64,000 bases of DNA from Bog-159 sp963709155 (GTDB lineage Bacteria > Acidobacteriota > Terriglobia > Bryobacterales > Bryobacteraceae): the NCBI GenBank assembly GCA_963709155.1, contig CAVPVD010000003.1, positions 496,001-560,000 on the forward strand. The letters run 5' to 3'. The translations under genes were made by a program, and so were the position numbers. This document shows, in pieces, positions 49,785 through 58,583 of this stretch (within the stretch, counting starts at the first letter, position 1; the number at the start of each line of letters is the position of its first letter). Under the pieces are notes generated by a model that was not told the DNA's origin, ran no database searches, and was given only the letters and a program-made list of their open reading frames with translations.

Positions 49785-51387
49785 AGACGGCGTATTCCTC
49801 GTAGGGACCCTTGAAGTCTTCGATGCGTCCGCCCTCGAAGTGCCAGATGCGGGTGGCCACCTCTTCGATCAGGTCGTGATCGTGAGTGACCAGCAGAACG
49901 GTTCCGGTGTACTTTTGCAGGGCGATGTTCAGGGCGTTGATGGACTCCAGGTCCAGGTGATTGGTGGGTTCGTCCAGCACCAGGAAGTTCGGTTTTTGGA
50001 GCATGAGCCGGCAAAAGATCAGGCGCGCCGCCTCGCCGCCGGAGAGCGCAGCGGTGGGTTTCAGGGCATCCTCGCCGCTGAATAGCATCTGACCCAGCAA
50101 ACCGCGGAGTTCCTCCTGCGAGGCCTGGGGATCGAATTCGTGGAGCCACTCGATGGCCGTGGTGCCGCGCGCGATCGAATCGGAATGGTCCTGGGCGAAG
50201 TATCCGACGGTCACTTCGTGGCCCCAGACAACGATTCCGGAATCGACGTCGAAGTGCCGGTCGCCATCCTCGATGAAGCCGGTGGCGCTGCGCACCAGCG
50301 ATTTCAAAAGCGTAGTTTTGCCGACGCCGTTGCGGCCCATCAGCGCGATCTTCTCGCCGCGCGAGATGCTGGCGGTGAAGCCGTCGATCACGTGTAAGTC
50401 GCCGTAGCTCTTGGCGAGTCCCTTGATCTCCAGCGGATGGCGGCCCGAGGAACGCTTCATTTCGAAACGGATGTAAGGCCGCTGGATATTCGATTTGGCG
50501 AGTTCGGAGGTTTGCAGCCGCTCCACTTCTTTCTTGCGCGACATCACCTGGCTGGAGCGCGTGCCGGCCGAAAAGCGGGCGATGAATTCGTTCAACTGGG
50601 CGATCTTCTTCTCGCGCTGCGCGTTGCCAGCCTCGATGCGCGAGCGGATCTGGGTCTTGGCCAGCACCATGTCGTCATAGCCGCCGGTGTAGGCGATTAC
50701 GGTTTCGTAATCGATATCGGCGACATGCGTCGAAACGCTGTTCAGGAAATGGCGGTCATGCGAAATCACGATCAGCACGCCTTCGTAGCCGCAGAGATAA
50801 TCCTGCAGCCAGTGGACGGATTCGAGGTCGAGGTGGTTGGTGGGTTCGTCGAGCAGCAGCGCGGGCGGGTTGCCGAACAGAGCCTGGGCCAGCAGGACCC
50901 GCACTTTCTGGCCGCCCTGCAATTCGCCCATGCGGCGTTCATGCAGCGCGGATTCGACACCCAGGCCGTCGAGCAGCACGGCGGCGTCGGATTCCGCGGT
51001 GTAGCCGCCTTCTTCGCCGACGATGCCTTCCAGTTCGCCCAGGCGCATGCCGTCTTCGTCGGTGAGCTGGTCGTGTGGTTTGGCGTAAAGGATGTCGCGC
51101 TCCGCGAGCGCCCGCCAGAGCGGCGCATTACCCATGATGACGGTGTCGATGACGCGGAATTCGTCGAAGGCGAACTGGTCCTGGCGCAGCACGCCGAATT
51201 TCTTGGGGCGCGAGACGGTTCCTTTGGCGGGTTCCAGCTCGCCGGACAGGATCTTCATCAGGGTCGATTTGCCTGCGCCGTTGGGACCGGTGATGGCATA
51301 GCGTCTGCCGGCGAGGAACGTGCAGGTGACGTCTTCAAACAGGACTCGGGCGCCGAAGCGCATGGATATATTTTGAATGGAAAGCAA
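49762..51387 (-). CDS. ABC-F family ATPase (YbiT-like)
   Basis: 541 aa with two nucleotide-binding domains and no membrane domain; ABC-F proteins act on the ribosome (translation factor or antibiotic protection). TTG at 51387 gives MLSIQNISMRFGARVLF; ATG at 51363 is the alternative. Domain 1: GPNGAGKSTLMKIL, GELQGGQKVRVLLAQALFGNPPALLLDEPTNHLD, VISHDRHFLN. Linker with SRIEAGNAQREKKIAQLNEFIARFSAGTRSSQVMSRKKEVERLQ. Domain 2: GRNGVGKTTLLKSL, LSGGEAARLIFCRLMLQKPNFLVLDEPTNHLD, VTHDHDLIEE. Likely in an operon with the overlapping esterase gene. Confidence 0.92.
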   Translation of the reverse strand: MLSIQNISMRFGARVLFEDVTCTFLAGRRYAITGPNGAGKSTLMKILSGELEPAKGTVSRPKKFGVLRQDQFAFDEFRVIDTVIMGNAPLWRALAERDILYAKPHDQLTDEDGMRLGELEGIVGEEGGYTAESDAAVLLDGLGVESALHERRMGELQGGQKVRVLLAQALFGNPPALLLDEPTNHLDLESVHWLQDYLCGYEGVLIVISHDRHFLNSVSTHVADIDYETVIAYTGGYDDMVLAKTQIRSRIEAGNAQREKKIAQLNEFIARFSAGTRSSQVMSRKKEVERLQTSELAKSNIQRPYIRFEMKRSSGRHPLEIKGLAKSYGDLHVIDGFTASISRGEKIALMGRNGVGKTTLLKSLVRSATGFIEDGDRHFDVDSGIVVWGHEVTVGYFAQDHSDSIARGTTAIEWLHEFDPQASQEELRGLLGQMLFSGEDALKPTAALSGGEAARLIFCRLMLQKPNFLVLDEPTNHLDLESINALNIALQKYTGTVLLVTHDHDLIEEVATRIWHFEGGRIEDFKGPYEEYAVYDREKAS

Positions 51388-51467
51388 GGGGGTACTTTTA
51401 TGATAGCGTACTCGGCAAAGGCTGTGTGTGCTCGCGGGCACACTGGAGTGGTAACGCTTGGGGGTGG

Positions 51468-51512
51468 CTTCACGCAAAGGCGCCAAGGGGCTGCAAAGGA
51501 CGCCAAGAAATC
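51468..51512. repeat. Family D repeat
   Basis: TTCACGCAAAGGCGCCAAGG.. then TGCAAAGGACGCCAAG, in the spacer between the divergent ABC-F and ART-like genes. Confidence 0.5.
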
Positions 51513-51583
51513 AAATCTCAAATTGTCTAAGGTCAATCGATCGAAAGAATCTGATAGACTTCTAGTGGACGAGATCGCCCAGT

Positions 51584-52909
51584 ATGCCCACTAGGTTTTC
51601 CGAAGAACACATTGAGCTGATCCGGATGATCCCCTTGGACCGCCTCGGCGTGTTGCCCTCCGCCCCGGAATGGAGCAAACAATTCTGGTTCCGGTATTTT
51701 TGGCAGGAAGCAATTGCCCGGCCGTCGGAATTCAGGGCTCAATCGGACCAGATTCTGGATTTCTTCAACGAAACGTTCTTTCTTCCGGAACGCTGGAATC
51801 AGGAAGACCAATCCTTCGATTCCGACGAACTGAAGGTGCGGGAGGATAACGTTCTGATTTATAAATCGGGCGGCCCAGGCGCCCGTCATCCGCGATTTCG
51901 AGCCAAGAGGGGCGAGGTCTGGAATTCGATCGGTAACGAATCGTTGTTGAGGATTCTTACGGCGCTTCTGCATGCCGGATTCACCCGTATCCGGGTGGCG
52001 AATATGGGGCATGGCAAACCCCAGGATAGTTCCATCACTTTCGCGGCGAACAGTCATTCGGTGCAATCCGACGGCCCTGTTTATAAGTTCGATATCGGCT
52101 GGCGGGGAGACCGGCGAACACTGCATGAAATCAGCCAGGCCGGAGGCTTCCTGTGCAGAGCCGAATCCGACTACCAGGGCTTTGCCGCCCGATGTAACCT
52201 GCGCGAGGATTGGCATCCTTTTAACGACCAACAGACTCGCGCCGACTACTGGTATCGCGAGGGCCAGTCCGACAACTGCCTGCACACGACGGTAAGTATC
52301 GCGCTCGAATTTCAGACAGCGGCTACTTTTCCGCTGGCGGAACATAAGCTCAAGTACCTGAGCGGACACGCTCCGGCTACCCTCCAGGATGCGCAGCAAC
52401 TTTCGAAGGCGGAAGCGCCGCTAAAGGCGATCGGCATATCCGCGGATGGGCGCGACACGATCTATCGCTTTGCGGACCGGCAGCAGCTTTATATGGTGAT
52501 CATCGATTCGGAGTGCTTCGACACGCGAAAACAACAGAAGGAAAAATTCCCCGAAATCGCGGTGAAACAGTTGCCGGCCACCCGAATCATGGCCTGTGTT
52601 TCCTTTGTTCGGGTGTTTCATGGCAGTGAAGACGACCAGGGATTTACGGCCCTTTGCGATCGGGCCCGATGCACCGCTCCAACGCTGGACCGCTGCATCG
52701 CGGTGTGCTCGGACAGGGCTTTGGGGACGCTTCTTTACCGGCGGGTGCAGCAGGCGTACGACGACACTTGCAACTCGATGCCCTTCGGCACGAAATGGAC
52801 GCCGTCGGGCGCCGCTACCGGGATGATGAAGCCTCGGCTCATGGCCGGCAGAGCAGCCGCGACGGTGTACACGGTCAAGGAACTTGGCGGAAACGCGTTT
52901 TGGCCCTGA
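51584..52909 (+). CDS. Unknown protein with possible cholera-toxin-like ADP-ribosyltransferase domain
   Basis: 441 aa, no signal peptide. Residues 1-160 are unrecognised (FSEEHIELIRMIPLDRLG.., GGPGARHPRFRAKRGEVWNS). Residues about 170-345 resemble the R-S-E class of ADP-ribosyltransferases: GWRGDRRTLHEISQAGGF (Arg 174; compare R.D.R.P..I...GG in cholera/LT toxins), CLHTTVSIALEF (Ser 238 in the S-T-S position), and PEIAVKQLPATRIMACVSF (Glu 324; compare E(V)SALGGIP..I.G). The spacings (64 and 86 residues) are somewhat longer than in cholera toxin. If real, it would modify a protein or nucleotide using NAD. No immunity-like gene is adjacent. Confidence 0.45.
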   Translation: MPTRFSEEHIELIRMIPLDRLGVLPSAPEWSKQFWFRYFWQEAIARPSEFRAQSDQILDFFNETFFLPERWNQEDQSFDSDELKVREDNVLIYKSGGPGARHPRFRAKRGEVWNSIGNESLLRILTALLHAGFTRIRVANMGHGKPQDSSITFAANSHSVQSDGPVYKFDIGWRGDRRTLHEISQAGGFLCRAESDYQGFAARCNLREDWHPFNDQQTRADYWYREGQSDNCLHTTVSIALEFQTAATFPLAEHKLKYLSGHAPATLQDAQQLSKAEAPLKAIGISADGRDTIYRFADRQQLYMVIIDSECFDTRKQQKEKFPEIAVKQLPATRIMACVSFVRVFHGSEDDQGFTALCDRARCTAPTLDRCIAVCSDRALGTLLYRRVQQAYDDTCNSMPFGTKWTPSGAATGMMKPRLMAGRAAATVYTVKELGGNAFWP

Positions 52910-53120
52910 GCCTTGCCGGGAACCGATGGCGCAAGGCGGCCACGCCAAACAGGCTCGCCCAAACCTAAAAAGGCCCTTCTGTTTTGCTCCCGGTTCTACG
53001 GATCGTTCCTTTTATCGTTGGCTTTCCCTCACGCTATGGTCATTCTACTGTAAGCCGAAAAGATCGTTAGGCCAATTCCATCCGTTTTGCACAGGTATGG
53101 TTGAGGAGTGAACACAGACT

Positions 53121-53316
53121 ATGAAAACCAAAACGATTGGGTTGATTGCGTATGCCTGACGGCGGCCACGGCATCCGCGCAGAACTTTATGGAATATGAG
53201 TTGGGGCGTCGGCGGGAGTCGTCGAGGTCGTCACGATTGCGAACCTGGCGCCGAATTGCAATCGCGAGACCCGGCAGCACCAGCCCGGTCTGCCGCCTTT
53301 TGGAGGCGGGCGCTGA
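53121..53316 (+). pseudogene. Small exported protein, broken by two one-base gaps
   Basis: ATG at 53121 with GAGGAG 12 bases before it opens MKTKTIGLIAYA and stops at once (TGA at 53157). If one C is restored in that codon run, it reads LTAATASAQNFMEYELG, completing a signal peptide; restoring one G further on (run of four G near 53208) gives ASAGVVEVVTIANLAPNCNRETRQHQPGLPPFGGGR and a stop at 53314-53316. The corrected product would be 65 aa. No family recognised. Either a decayed gene or an intact one hidden by sequence errors. Confidence 0.4.
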
Positions 53317-53388
53317 GGAAAGTGGCGCCGCCCCGACCTGCCAAAGCCTGGAATGGCCTCGGGAGCGTCTGGTTAAAGGATCTCGCGG

Positions 53389-54675
53389 TTAGCCGCGGTT
53401 CGGTTTCAGCGGCCGCGCAACGCGGGCGGCGCGGGCCCGCAGACGCTGCTCGCGCTGCCGCAAGCCGGCGGAATCTTCCAGCTCGAGCGCGCTATGGGTC
53501 ATCTCGAGCGCCATGGCATAATTCCGCTCGCGGTGTTCGTAATGGATCGCGAGTTCCCGCAAGGCGCGCGCGCGATATGCGTTCCGGCAAGTGGCCAGTT
53601 CCGTAAACAGGGCCAGCGCGGCATCCGATTGTCCCATGCGTTTTTCCAGCGTGCCGATATCCCAAAGCGTTCGGAACAGCAGATCGTCCGGCAAGCCCAG
53701 ATCCACCGCGCGCCGCAGCAGGCGCAACGCCTCCGCCTGCCGGCCGGCTTGCAGAACCCAGCGCGCCAGTCCGATCACGTCCGCACCGTGCCGGAAGGCG
53801 GTCTCCTCCGGCGCGCGAAAGGCGAATGGCACGATCGCCGTCAGGCACGCCAGCGACAGAATGTCGATGGCATTGTGATGGAACACGGGCACCAGCCGGA
53901 AAGCCTGTTGGGTGCGCAGATATTCGAAGTAGTAATACGGGATCATCTCGCCTGGCAGGTCGCCCTGGCGTTCGACGCCCAGAATCCGGTTCTCCAATTC
54001 CACCAGCCGGCAACTTTCCAGCCGCAGTTTCCATAGCCGCCGCGCGCCGAACAGCAGATCCAGGTGCGCCAGCCGCTCAAAAGGATGCCGCGCGCGCGCC
54101 ATGCGGAAACGCGTCTCCAGCAAGGGTTGATCGTAGGTCTTGCCGTTGTAAGTGATCAGCACATCGAACTGCGCGAGATGCTCTGACAGGCGCCGGAGCA
54201 GGGAAGCTTCCTCGCCGTAGTCGCGCATGAAGAACTGCCGCAGGCGGAATCCCGCGGGCTCGATGTTGCCGACGCCGATCAGAAAAGCGTAAGTGCCCGT
54301 GCCTCCCGCCAGGCCCGTGGTCTCGGTATCGAGAAACGCCCACTTGGTGGGATGGGAGGAGGCGATGGCGCCATCGGAAAGCGAATCCAGAAGGTCCGCC
54401 GGCAGTTCGTGCAGGTTCGAGATATCCATGCTCCCATGGCGGCGGTGACGCTCGAAAAGCTTCTCTGTCTCGAAGTGCTGGCCGAGCGCTGTGTGCACTA
54501 CCTCACCGCTGATGAGTTCCTCGACAAAGTAGCGGGCAGGGGCGATCGGCTGCGGATGATCGTACAGGGGCGCGGTCTTTGGACTGGCGCCCTGGCCATT
54601 GCCGGTCCACTTCCTGTCGATGCGCGCGATGTGCCGCCGGAGCGCCGCGAGCTGTTCCTGAATATCCTCCACCAT
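53389..54675 (-). CDS. RNase H-like exonuclease (YprB type) with C-terminal TPR-like region
   Basis: 428 aa, cytoplasmic. Residues about 110-280 are the PF13482 (RNase_H_2) exonuclease domain: WAFLDTETTGLAGGTGTYAFLIGVG (first acidic pair), FDVLITYNGKTYDQPLLETRF (second Asp), HLDLLFGARRLWKLRLESCRLVELENRILGVER, YYFEYLRTQQ.., VFHHNAIDILSLACL (last Asp). Residues 300-400 are helical repeats (RWVLQAGRQAEALRLLRRAVDLGLPDDLLFRTLWDIGTLEKRMGQSDAALALFTELA) like TPRs. The tail is Arg-rich. The YprB family is thought to degrade or process nucleic acids. Divergent from the GT39-type gene. Confidence 0.85.
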   Translation of the reverse strand: MVEDIQEQLAALRRHIARIDRKWTGNGQGASPKTAPLYDHPQPIAPARYFVEELISGEVVHTALGQHFETEKLFERHRRHGSMDISNLHELPADLLDSLSDGAIASSHPTKWAFLDTETTGLAGGTGTYAFLIGVGNIEPAGFRLRQFFMRDYGEEASLLRRLSEHLAQFDVLITYNGKTYDQPLLETRFRMARARHPFERLAHLDLLFGARRLWKLRLESCRLVELENRILGVERQGDLPGEMIPYYYFEYLRTQQAFRLVPVFHHNAIDILSLACLTAIVPFAFRAPEETAFRHGADVIGLARWVLQAGRQAEALRLLRRAVDLGLPDDLLFRTLWDIGTLEKRMGQSDAALALFTELATCRNAYRARALRELAIHYEHRERNYAMALEMTHSALELEDSAGLRQREQRLRARAARVARPLKPNRG

Positions 54676-54740
54676 TCGCCTTTTATTTGCCTATCATAGA
54701 CCCAATCGGCGCGCGGTTCAAGGTACCATAGCTTGGAATT

Positions 54741-56135
54741 GTGAAAAGGACGCGCCTCTTCTTCCTGACGCTGTTCGCGCTGGTGCTGGCGGCGCGCCTC
54801 TGCCATCTCGATATCTTGTGGGCCGAAGAAACCCTGCCGCTGGCGGCCGCGCGGCAGATGTTGCACGGCAAGGCGCTGTATCGCGATATCTGGTTCGACA
54901 AGCCGCCGCTGCTGGCTTGGACCTACCTCGCTTGGGGCGCGCGCGACGGCTTCCCGCTGAGGCTGGCGGGTGCGCTCTATGCGCTGCTGGCCTGCTGGGT
55001 GGCCTGGCGCTTCGCACACGAGCTTTGGGGCCGCCGGGAGGCGTTCTGGGCGGCGGGCCTGCTGGCTTTTTACCTGATCTTCGATATTCCCTCGGCGGTG
55101 ACCCCGCTGGCCGCCGACCTATTGATGCTGGCGCCGCACATGGCCGCGGTCTGGCTAGCCTGGCGTGGCCGCGCCTTTTGGAGCGGGATACTGGCCGGGA
55201 TCGCTTTTCTGGTGAATGCCAAGGGCGTCTTCGTCCTGGCGGCCTGCGCCATCTGGGACGTGCGCGCGCTGCCCATGCTGCTGGCCGGATTTGCCATTCC
55301 CAACGCGCTGGCGGCAGCCTTGCTATGGAACCAGGGTGCGCTCGGCCCATACTACGAGCAAGTCTGGCAGTGGGGGCGCCGTTACGTGGCAGCGGCGACG
55401 CCTGCCGCCGGCCTGTTCCGCACCGCGCACTGGCTGGGCTTTCATGCGCCTATCGCGATCGCCGGGTTGTGGTTCTGGTGGCGCGATCCCAAGGCGGATC
55501 GCCTGCGTTGGGCGGTCTGGGCCGCTCTCGCCGGGGTCGCGGTGGCCGCCGGCGGGCGATTCTTTCCGCGCTACTATTTCCAGCTTCTGCCGCTGGCCGC
55601 GCTGGCCGGCGCGCGCGGATTCGCGCTGCTGGGCGGCCGCCGCGCGCTGGCCCTCGGTGCGCTGCTGCTGGTCCCGATGGTACGGTTCGGACCGCGTTAT
55701 GCGCTGCTGGCGCGCGACCTGGTGGAAGGGCGACCCTCGCGCTGGGCGGATCTGGCCATGGACCGCGACAGCCGTAACGCCGCCCGGTTTGCGCGCCCAT
55801 TCAGTGCGCCCGGCGATACGCTCTTCGTATGGGGCTTTCGGCCGGAGTTATATGTCTACACAGGACTTCCCGCCGCCACAAGGTACCTGGATTCGCAACC
55901 GCTGACGGGCGTCCCCGCCGACCGCCATCTGACCGAGTGGCAGCCGGTGGAAGGCGAAGCCACGGCCGCGCGCCGCGCCGAACTGGCCCGCTCTCACCCC
56001 GCGATCGTCATGGACGGCCTGGGGCCGATCAATCCGCGCCTGGCGATCGGCGCATACGCCGATCTGGGCCCATGGCTGGCCCAATACCGGGAGGTGGCCC
56101 GCACCGATCTGACCGTGATTTACATCCGGAAATGA
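54741..56135 (+). CDS. GT39/ArnT-like membrane glycosyltransferase
   Basis: 464 aa with about 10 hydrophobic segments. GTG start at 54741. The first loop has AEETLPLAAARQMLHGKALYRDIWFDKPPLLAW, where the acidic residue after the first helix and the DKPP motif are characteristic of the GT-C/PMT-ArnT-type fold. A final periplasmic domain (residues 340-464, FVWGFRPELYVYTGLPAATRYL) follows. Such enzymes transfer sugars from polyprenyl-phosphate donors to lipids or proteins at the outer face of the inner membrane. Substrate unknown. Confidence 0.83.
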   Translation: MKRTRLFFLTLFALVLAARLCHLDILWAEETLPLAAARQMLHGKALYRDIWFDKPPLLAWTYLAWGARDGFPLRLAGALYALLACWVAWRFAHELWGRREAFWAAGLLAFYLIFDIPSAVTPLAADLLMLAPHMAAVWLAWRGRAFWSGILAGIAFLVNAKGVFVLAACAIWDVRALPMLLAGFAIPNALAAALLWNQGALGPYYEQVWQWGRRYVAAATPAAGLFRTAHWLGFHAPIAIAGLWFWWRDPKADRLRWAVWAALAGVAVAAGGRFFPRYYFQLLPLAALAGARGFALLGGRRALALGALLLVPMVRFGPRYALLARDLVEGRPSRWADLAMDRDSRNAARFARPFSAPGDTLFVWGFRPELYVYTGLPAATRYLDSQPLTGVPADRHLTEWQPVEGEATAARRAELARSHPAIVMDGLGPINPRLAIGAYADLGPWLAQYREVARTDLTVIYIRK

Positions 56136-56150
56136 GCGGCCGATCGGCAG

Positions 56151-57135
56151 CTACTCGGTCAACAGCCGTTTGTAGATCGCCCAAAGACGCGGGTAGTCGA
56201 GGTCCAGCATCACCCGCACCGGCGTGGCTTCCGGCGCCAGCTTGCGATCCAGCGGAACGGTTGCGCCGTAGGTCTTGCCAAAGTGGGTGTCGATATCCAG
56301 CCAGGACGTCTCGAAGCGGGTCACCCAGCCCGTATCGAGCAGCCATGCGGCGGCCAATTCGTCCCAAAGGAAGCCACTGGCCGACGGATTCTTGTGGAAG
56401 CCGGGATAGCGCTTGCCGTAATCTTCTTCGTAACGCCGGGTGAGCGGTGTTTGGGTCGCGATAATCTCGTCGAAACGGGCCTTGTTCAGCACCGCATGAT
56501 TGCAGATATCCAGCGGGAACATGACCTTCTCCGGGATGCGCGACCGAAAAACGGCCTGCGCCGCTTCCGGATCGAACCAGAAGTTGAACTCCGCCGCTGC
56601 GGAAGCGTTGCCGGGCACGTGCACGTTGCCTCCCATGAAGACGATGCGCCGGATCTTCCCTTCCAGATCCGGATGCAGCCGTAGAAGCATGGCGACATTG
56701 GTCATCGGGCCGAGCGCGAGGATGGTAACCTGGCCGGGATTTTGCGCGATGGTGTCGGCGAGCACATCGAGCGCCGAGCGGCTTTGAAAGCGGCGCGATT
56801 TTGAGCGGTCTGTCGAATGCGCCCGCGAACTCCAGGGGCGCTTCAAGTTTGGCCATGGCGGCCGAATGGATGAGCGGCATCTGCGCGCCCACATACGGTT
56901 TGATTTCGGAACGGCCGAGCAGGCCCAGGATCTCCGTCAGGAATTCGGCGCTCTCCGCGGCCCAGACATTGCCTGAAACCGCCGTGATGGCCGATACCTG
57001 CACCTTCGCGGGACTGCGCAGCACCATGGCCAGCGCGGCGCCATCGTCACCGAAGAAGCCGCAGTCGGTATCGAAGACGATTTTATCGGGGGCAGGCGGT
57101 GCGGCGGCGAGCAACAGCAGCGGCCATAGGGTCAT
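56151..57135 (-). CDS. Inosine-uridine preferring nucleoside hydrolase, exported, frameshifted
   Basis: 327 aa after removing one base. Frame 1 starts at the ATG at 57135: MTLWPLLLLAAAPPAPDKIVFDTDCGFFGDDGAALAMVLRSP, with the DTD....DDG calcium-binding cluster, then ITAVSGNVWAAESAEFLTEILGLLGR. After DRPLKIAP the other frame continues FQSRSALDVLADTIAQNP, VTILALGPMTNVAMLL, RIVFMGGNVHVPGNASAAAEFNFWFDPEAAQAVF and WDELAAAWLLDTGWV. The break is at about 56784-56790, where one extra base lies in GCGCCGCTTTC (reverse strand). All nucleoside hydrolase motifs are present across the join. A short hydrophobic leader suggests export. Followed upstream by 57180-57746 in the same direction. Confidence 0.82.
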
Positions 57136-57179
57136 ACAGCCATTATGGACCTGCTTGCAGCCGCGCAGCGCGAGCGCGC

Positions 57180-57746
57180 TCAGCGTCCGATCACGATCCC
57201 CACGGCGGAGGGCTGCACATCCAGCCGCTCGATGCGGTGGCCCAGTTCGAAGGGCTCGCCGACCTTGGCGTTCGGGTAGGCCTGCATCACGTAGTTGTGA
57301 ATCAGGAAATCGAGCAAACGGCCCTCGATGGTGACGCCCGAGATCTCCACCTGCTGCACGTCAACCGTGGCTGTGCCGCCCGACGACCGGATGCGTGCGG
57401 TGATGGTGACGGGGCGCTCGCCATCCAGCAGATAAGCCATGATGGGCCCGGACGTCTTCCCCTCGGCGCGGCGCAGTTTACCGAAGTCGATGAGGGCGGT
57501 GGCGGTAGCGGTGCCGGGTCCCAACTCAAGGCGCGGATCGCGGACTCCGCCGGGCGCCACGGACGCGACTTCCTGCCGGGCATAGGCGTTCAGCTCGGCG
57601 GGCGTCAGCACGACGCGCGAGCCGGGTTTCAGGCTGTCGTGCTCGATCAGCGAAACCTTGTGGACGACCGCCTGGTAGTCCGTTGAAGCGCTGGGAAGCA
57701 GCGGCACGGCCAGCGCGGCCAGTACCGCCAGGATTCGTCGGCCCAT
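57180..57746 (-). CDS. Exported hypothetical protein
   Basis: 188 aa from the ATG at 57746 (MGRRILAVLAALAVPLLPSASTDYQ, signal peptide). The mature part has a regular beta pattern (LTPAELNAYARQEVASVAPGGVRDPRLELGPGTATATALIDFGKLR, PVTITARIRSSGGTATVDVQQVEISGVTIEGRLLDFLIHNYVMQAYP) like SRPBCC-free LppM/DUF2993-like lipid-binding or matrix proteins; this is a guess from pattern only. It precedes the nucleoside hydrolase by 44 bp and may be cotranscribed with it. Confidence 0.65.
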   Translation of the reverse strand: MGRRILAVLAALAVPLLPSASTDYQAVVHKVSLIEHDSLKPGSRVVLTPAELNAYARQEVASVAPGGVRDPRLELGPGTATATALIDFGKLRRAEGKTSGPIMAYLLDGERPVTITARIRSSGGTATVDVQQVEISGVTIEGRLLDFLIHNYVMQAYPNAKVGEPFELGHRIERLDVQPSAVGIVIGR

Positions 57747-57920
57747 ACCAGTCTGACGCCGAAGGCCAGGTATTCGTTGCCCATGCCGTGCTACGCGTCG
57801 GGGCAAGGCACCCACCCCGGCTGTGGAAAACGACGCAATGGAGGTTTGCGCGGCCTTTGAATGCCTATACATACGGCGTGGCGACGGGCGTGCAACTGCC
57901 GCGCCGGAAGGTAGACCCGT

Positions 57921-58478
57921 ATGCATACGTTCAGCCCGGATGTGCTTGTATGGAGCAGTTTTGTCCTGCTGGCGCTGGTGGCAGTGCTGGCACTCGTTTT
58001 CGGCCGCGCTTACCTGAAGTACCGCGGCGATCGCGTGATTACCTGCCCGGAAAACCATCGGCCGGCCGGCGTGGTGGTGGATACCGGACATGTGCTCCTG
58101 AAGACGTTGGAAGGTAAGACCGATCTGCGGCTCAGGTCCTGTTCGCGATGGCCGGAACGCCGGGATTGCGGTCAGGAGTGCCTGCGGCAGATCGAAACGG
58201 CTCCCGAAGACTGCCTGGTCCGCAATATCCTGACCCAGTGGTACCAGGGGAAGAATTGCGCCATCTGCGGCAAGGCGTTTGAGGAGATACATTGGGCCGA
58301 CAACGAGCCCGCCCTGCTGAACTCAGAACATCGCACGGTCGAATGGCATGACGTGCCGGCGGCCGAGATACCGGACGTTCTGGCTTCGCACCAGCCGGTA
58401 TGTTGGAACTGCCACGTCGTGAACCGGCTGGTTGGGGAGCATCCGGAACTGGTCGTGGACCGCGCACGGCACGTCTAG
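57921..58478 (+). CDS. Membrane-anchored Cys-rich hypothetical protein
   Basis: 185 aa. One N-terminal membrane helix (SFVLLALVAVLALVFGRAYL) then a cytoplasmic-side or periplasmic domain with about eight cysteines: TCPENHRPAGV, CSRWPERRDCGQECLRQI, NCAICGKAFEEIHW and CWNCHVVNRL. The CAIC..F and CWNC pairs could form a zinc site. I recognise the pattern from Acidobacteria but not a function. Divergent from the 57180 gene, alone on its strand. Confidence 0.65.
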   Translation: MHTFSPDVLVWSSFVLLALVAVLALVFGRAYLKYRGDRVITCPENHRPAGVVVDTGHVLLKTLEGKTDLRLRSCSRWPERRDCGQECLRQIETAPEDCLVRNILTQWYQGKNCAICGKAFEEIHWADNEPALLNSEHRTVEWHDVPAAEIPDVLASHQPVCWNCHVVNRLVGEHPELVVDRARHV

Positions 58479-58583
58479 CGGACGGATCTTCTCGTACTCC
58501 CGGCACGAATATTCGTTGGACACATGTATCGATCCGATGTATTTTGAAGTTAGATTCCTGTCCCGAATGGAGATTAACTCGCG

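Noticed and set aside
53389..54036. 180-aa frames on both strands in the exonuclease tail region
   Set aside because: Shadows of the YprB-like gene; no independent evidence.
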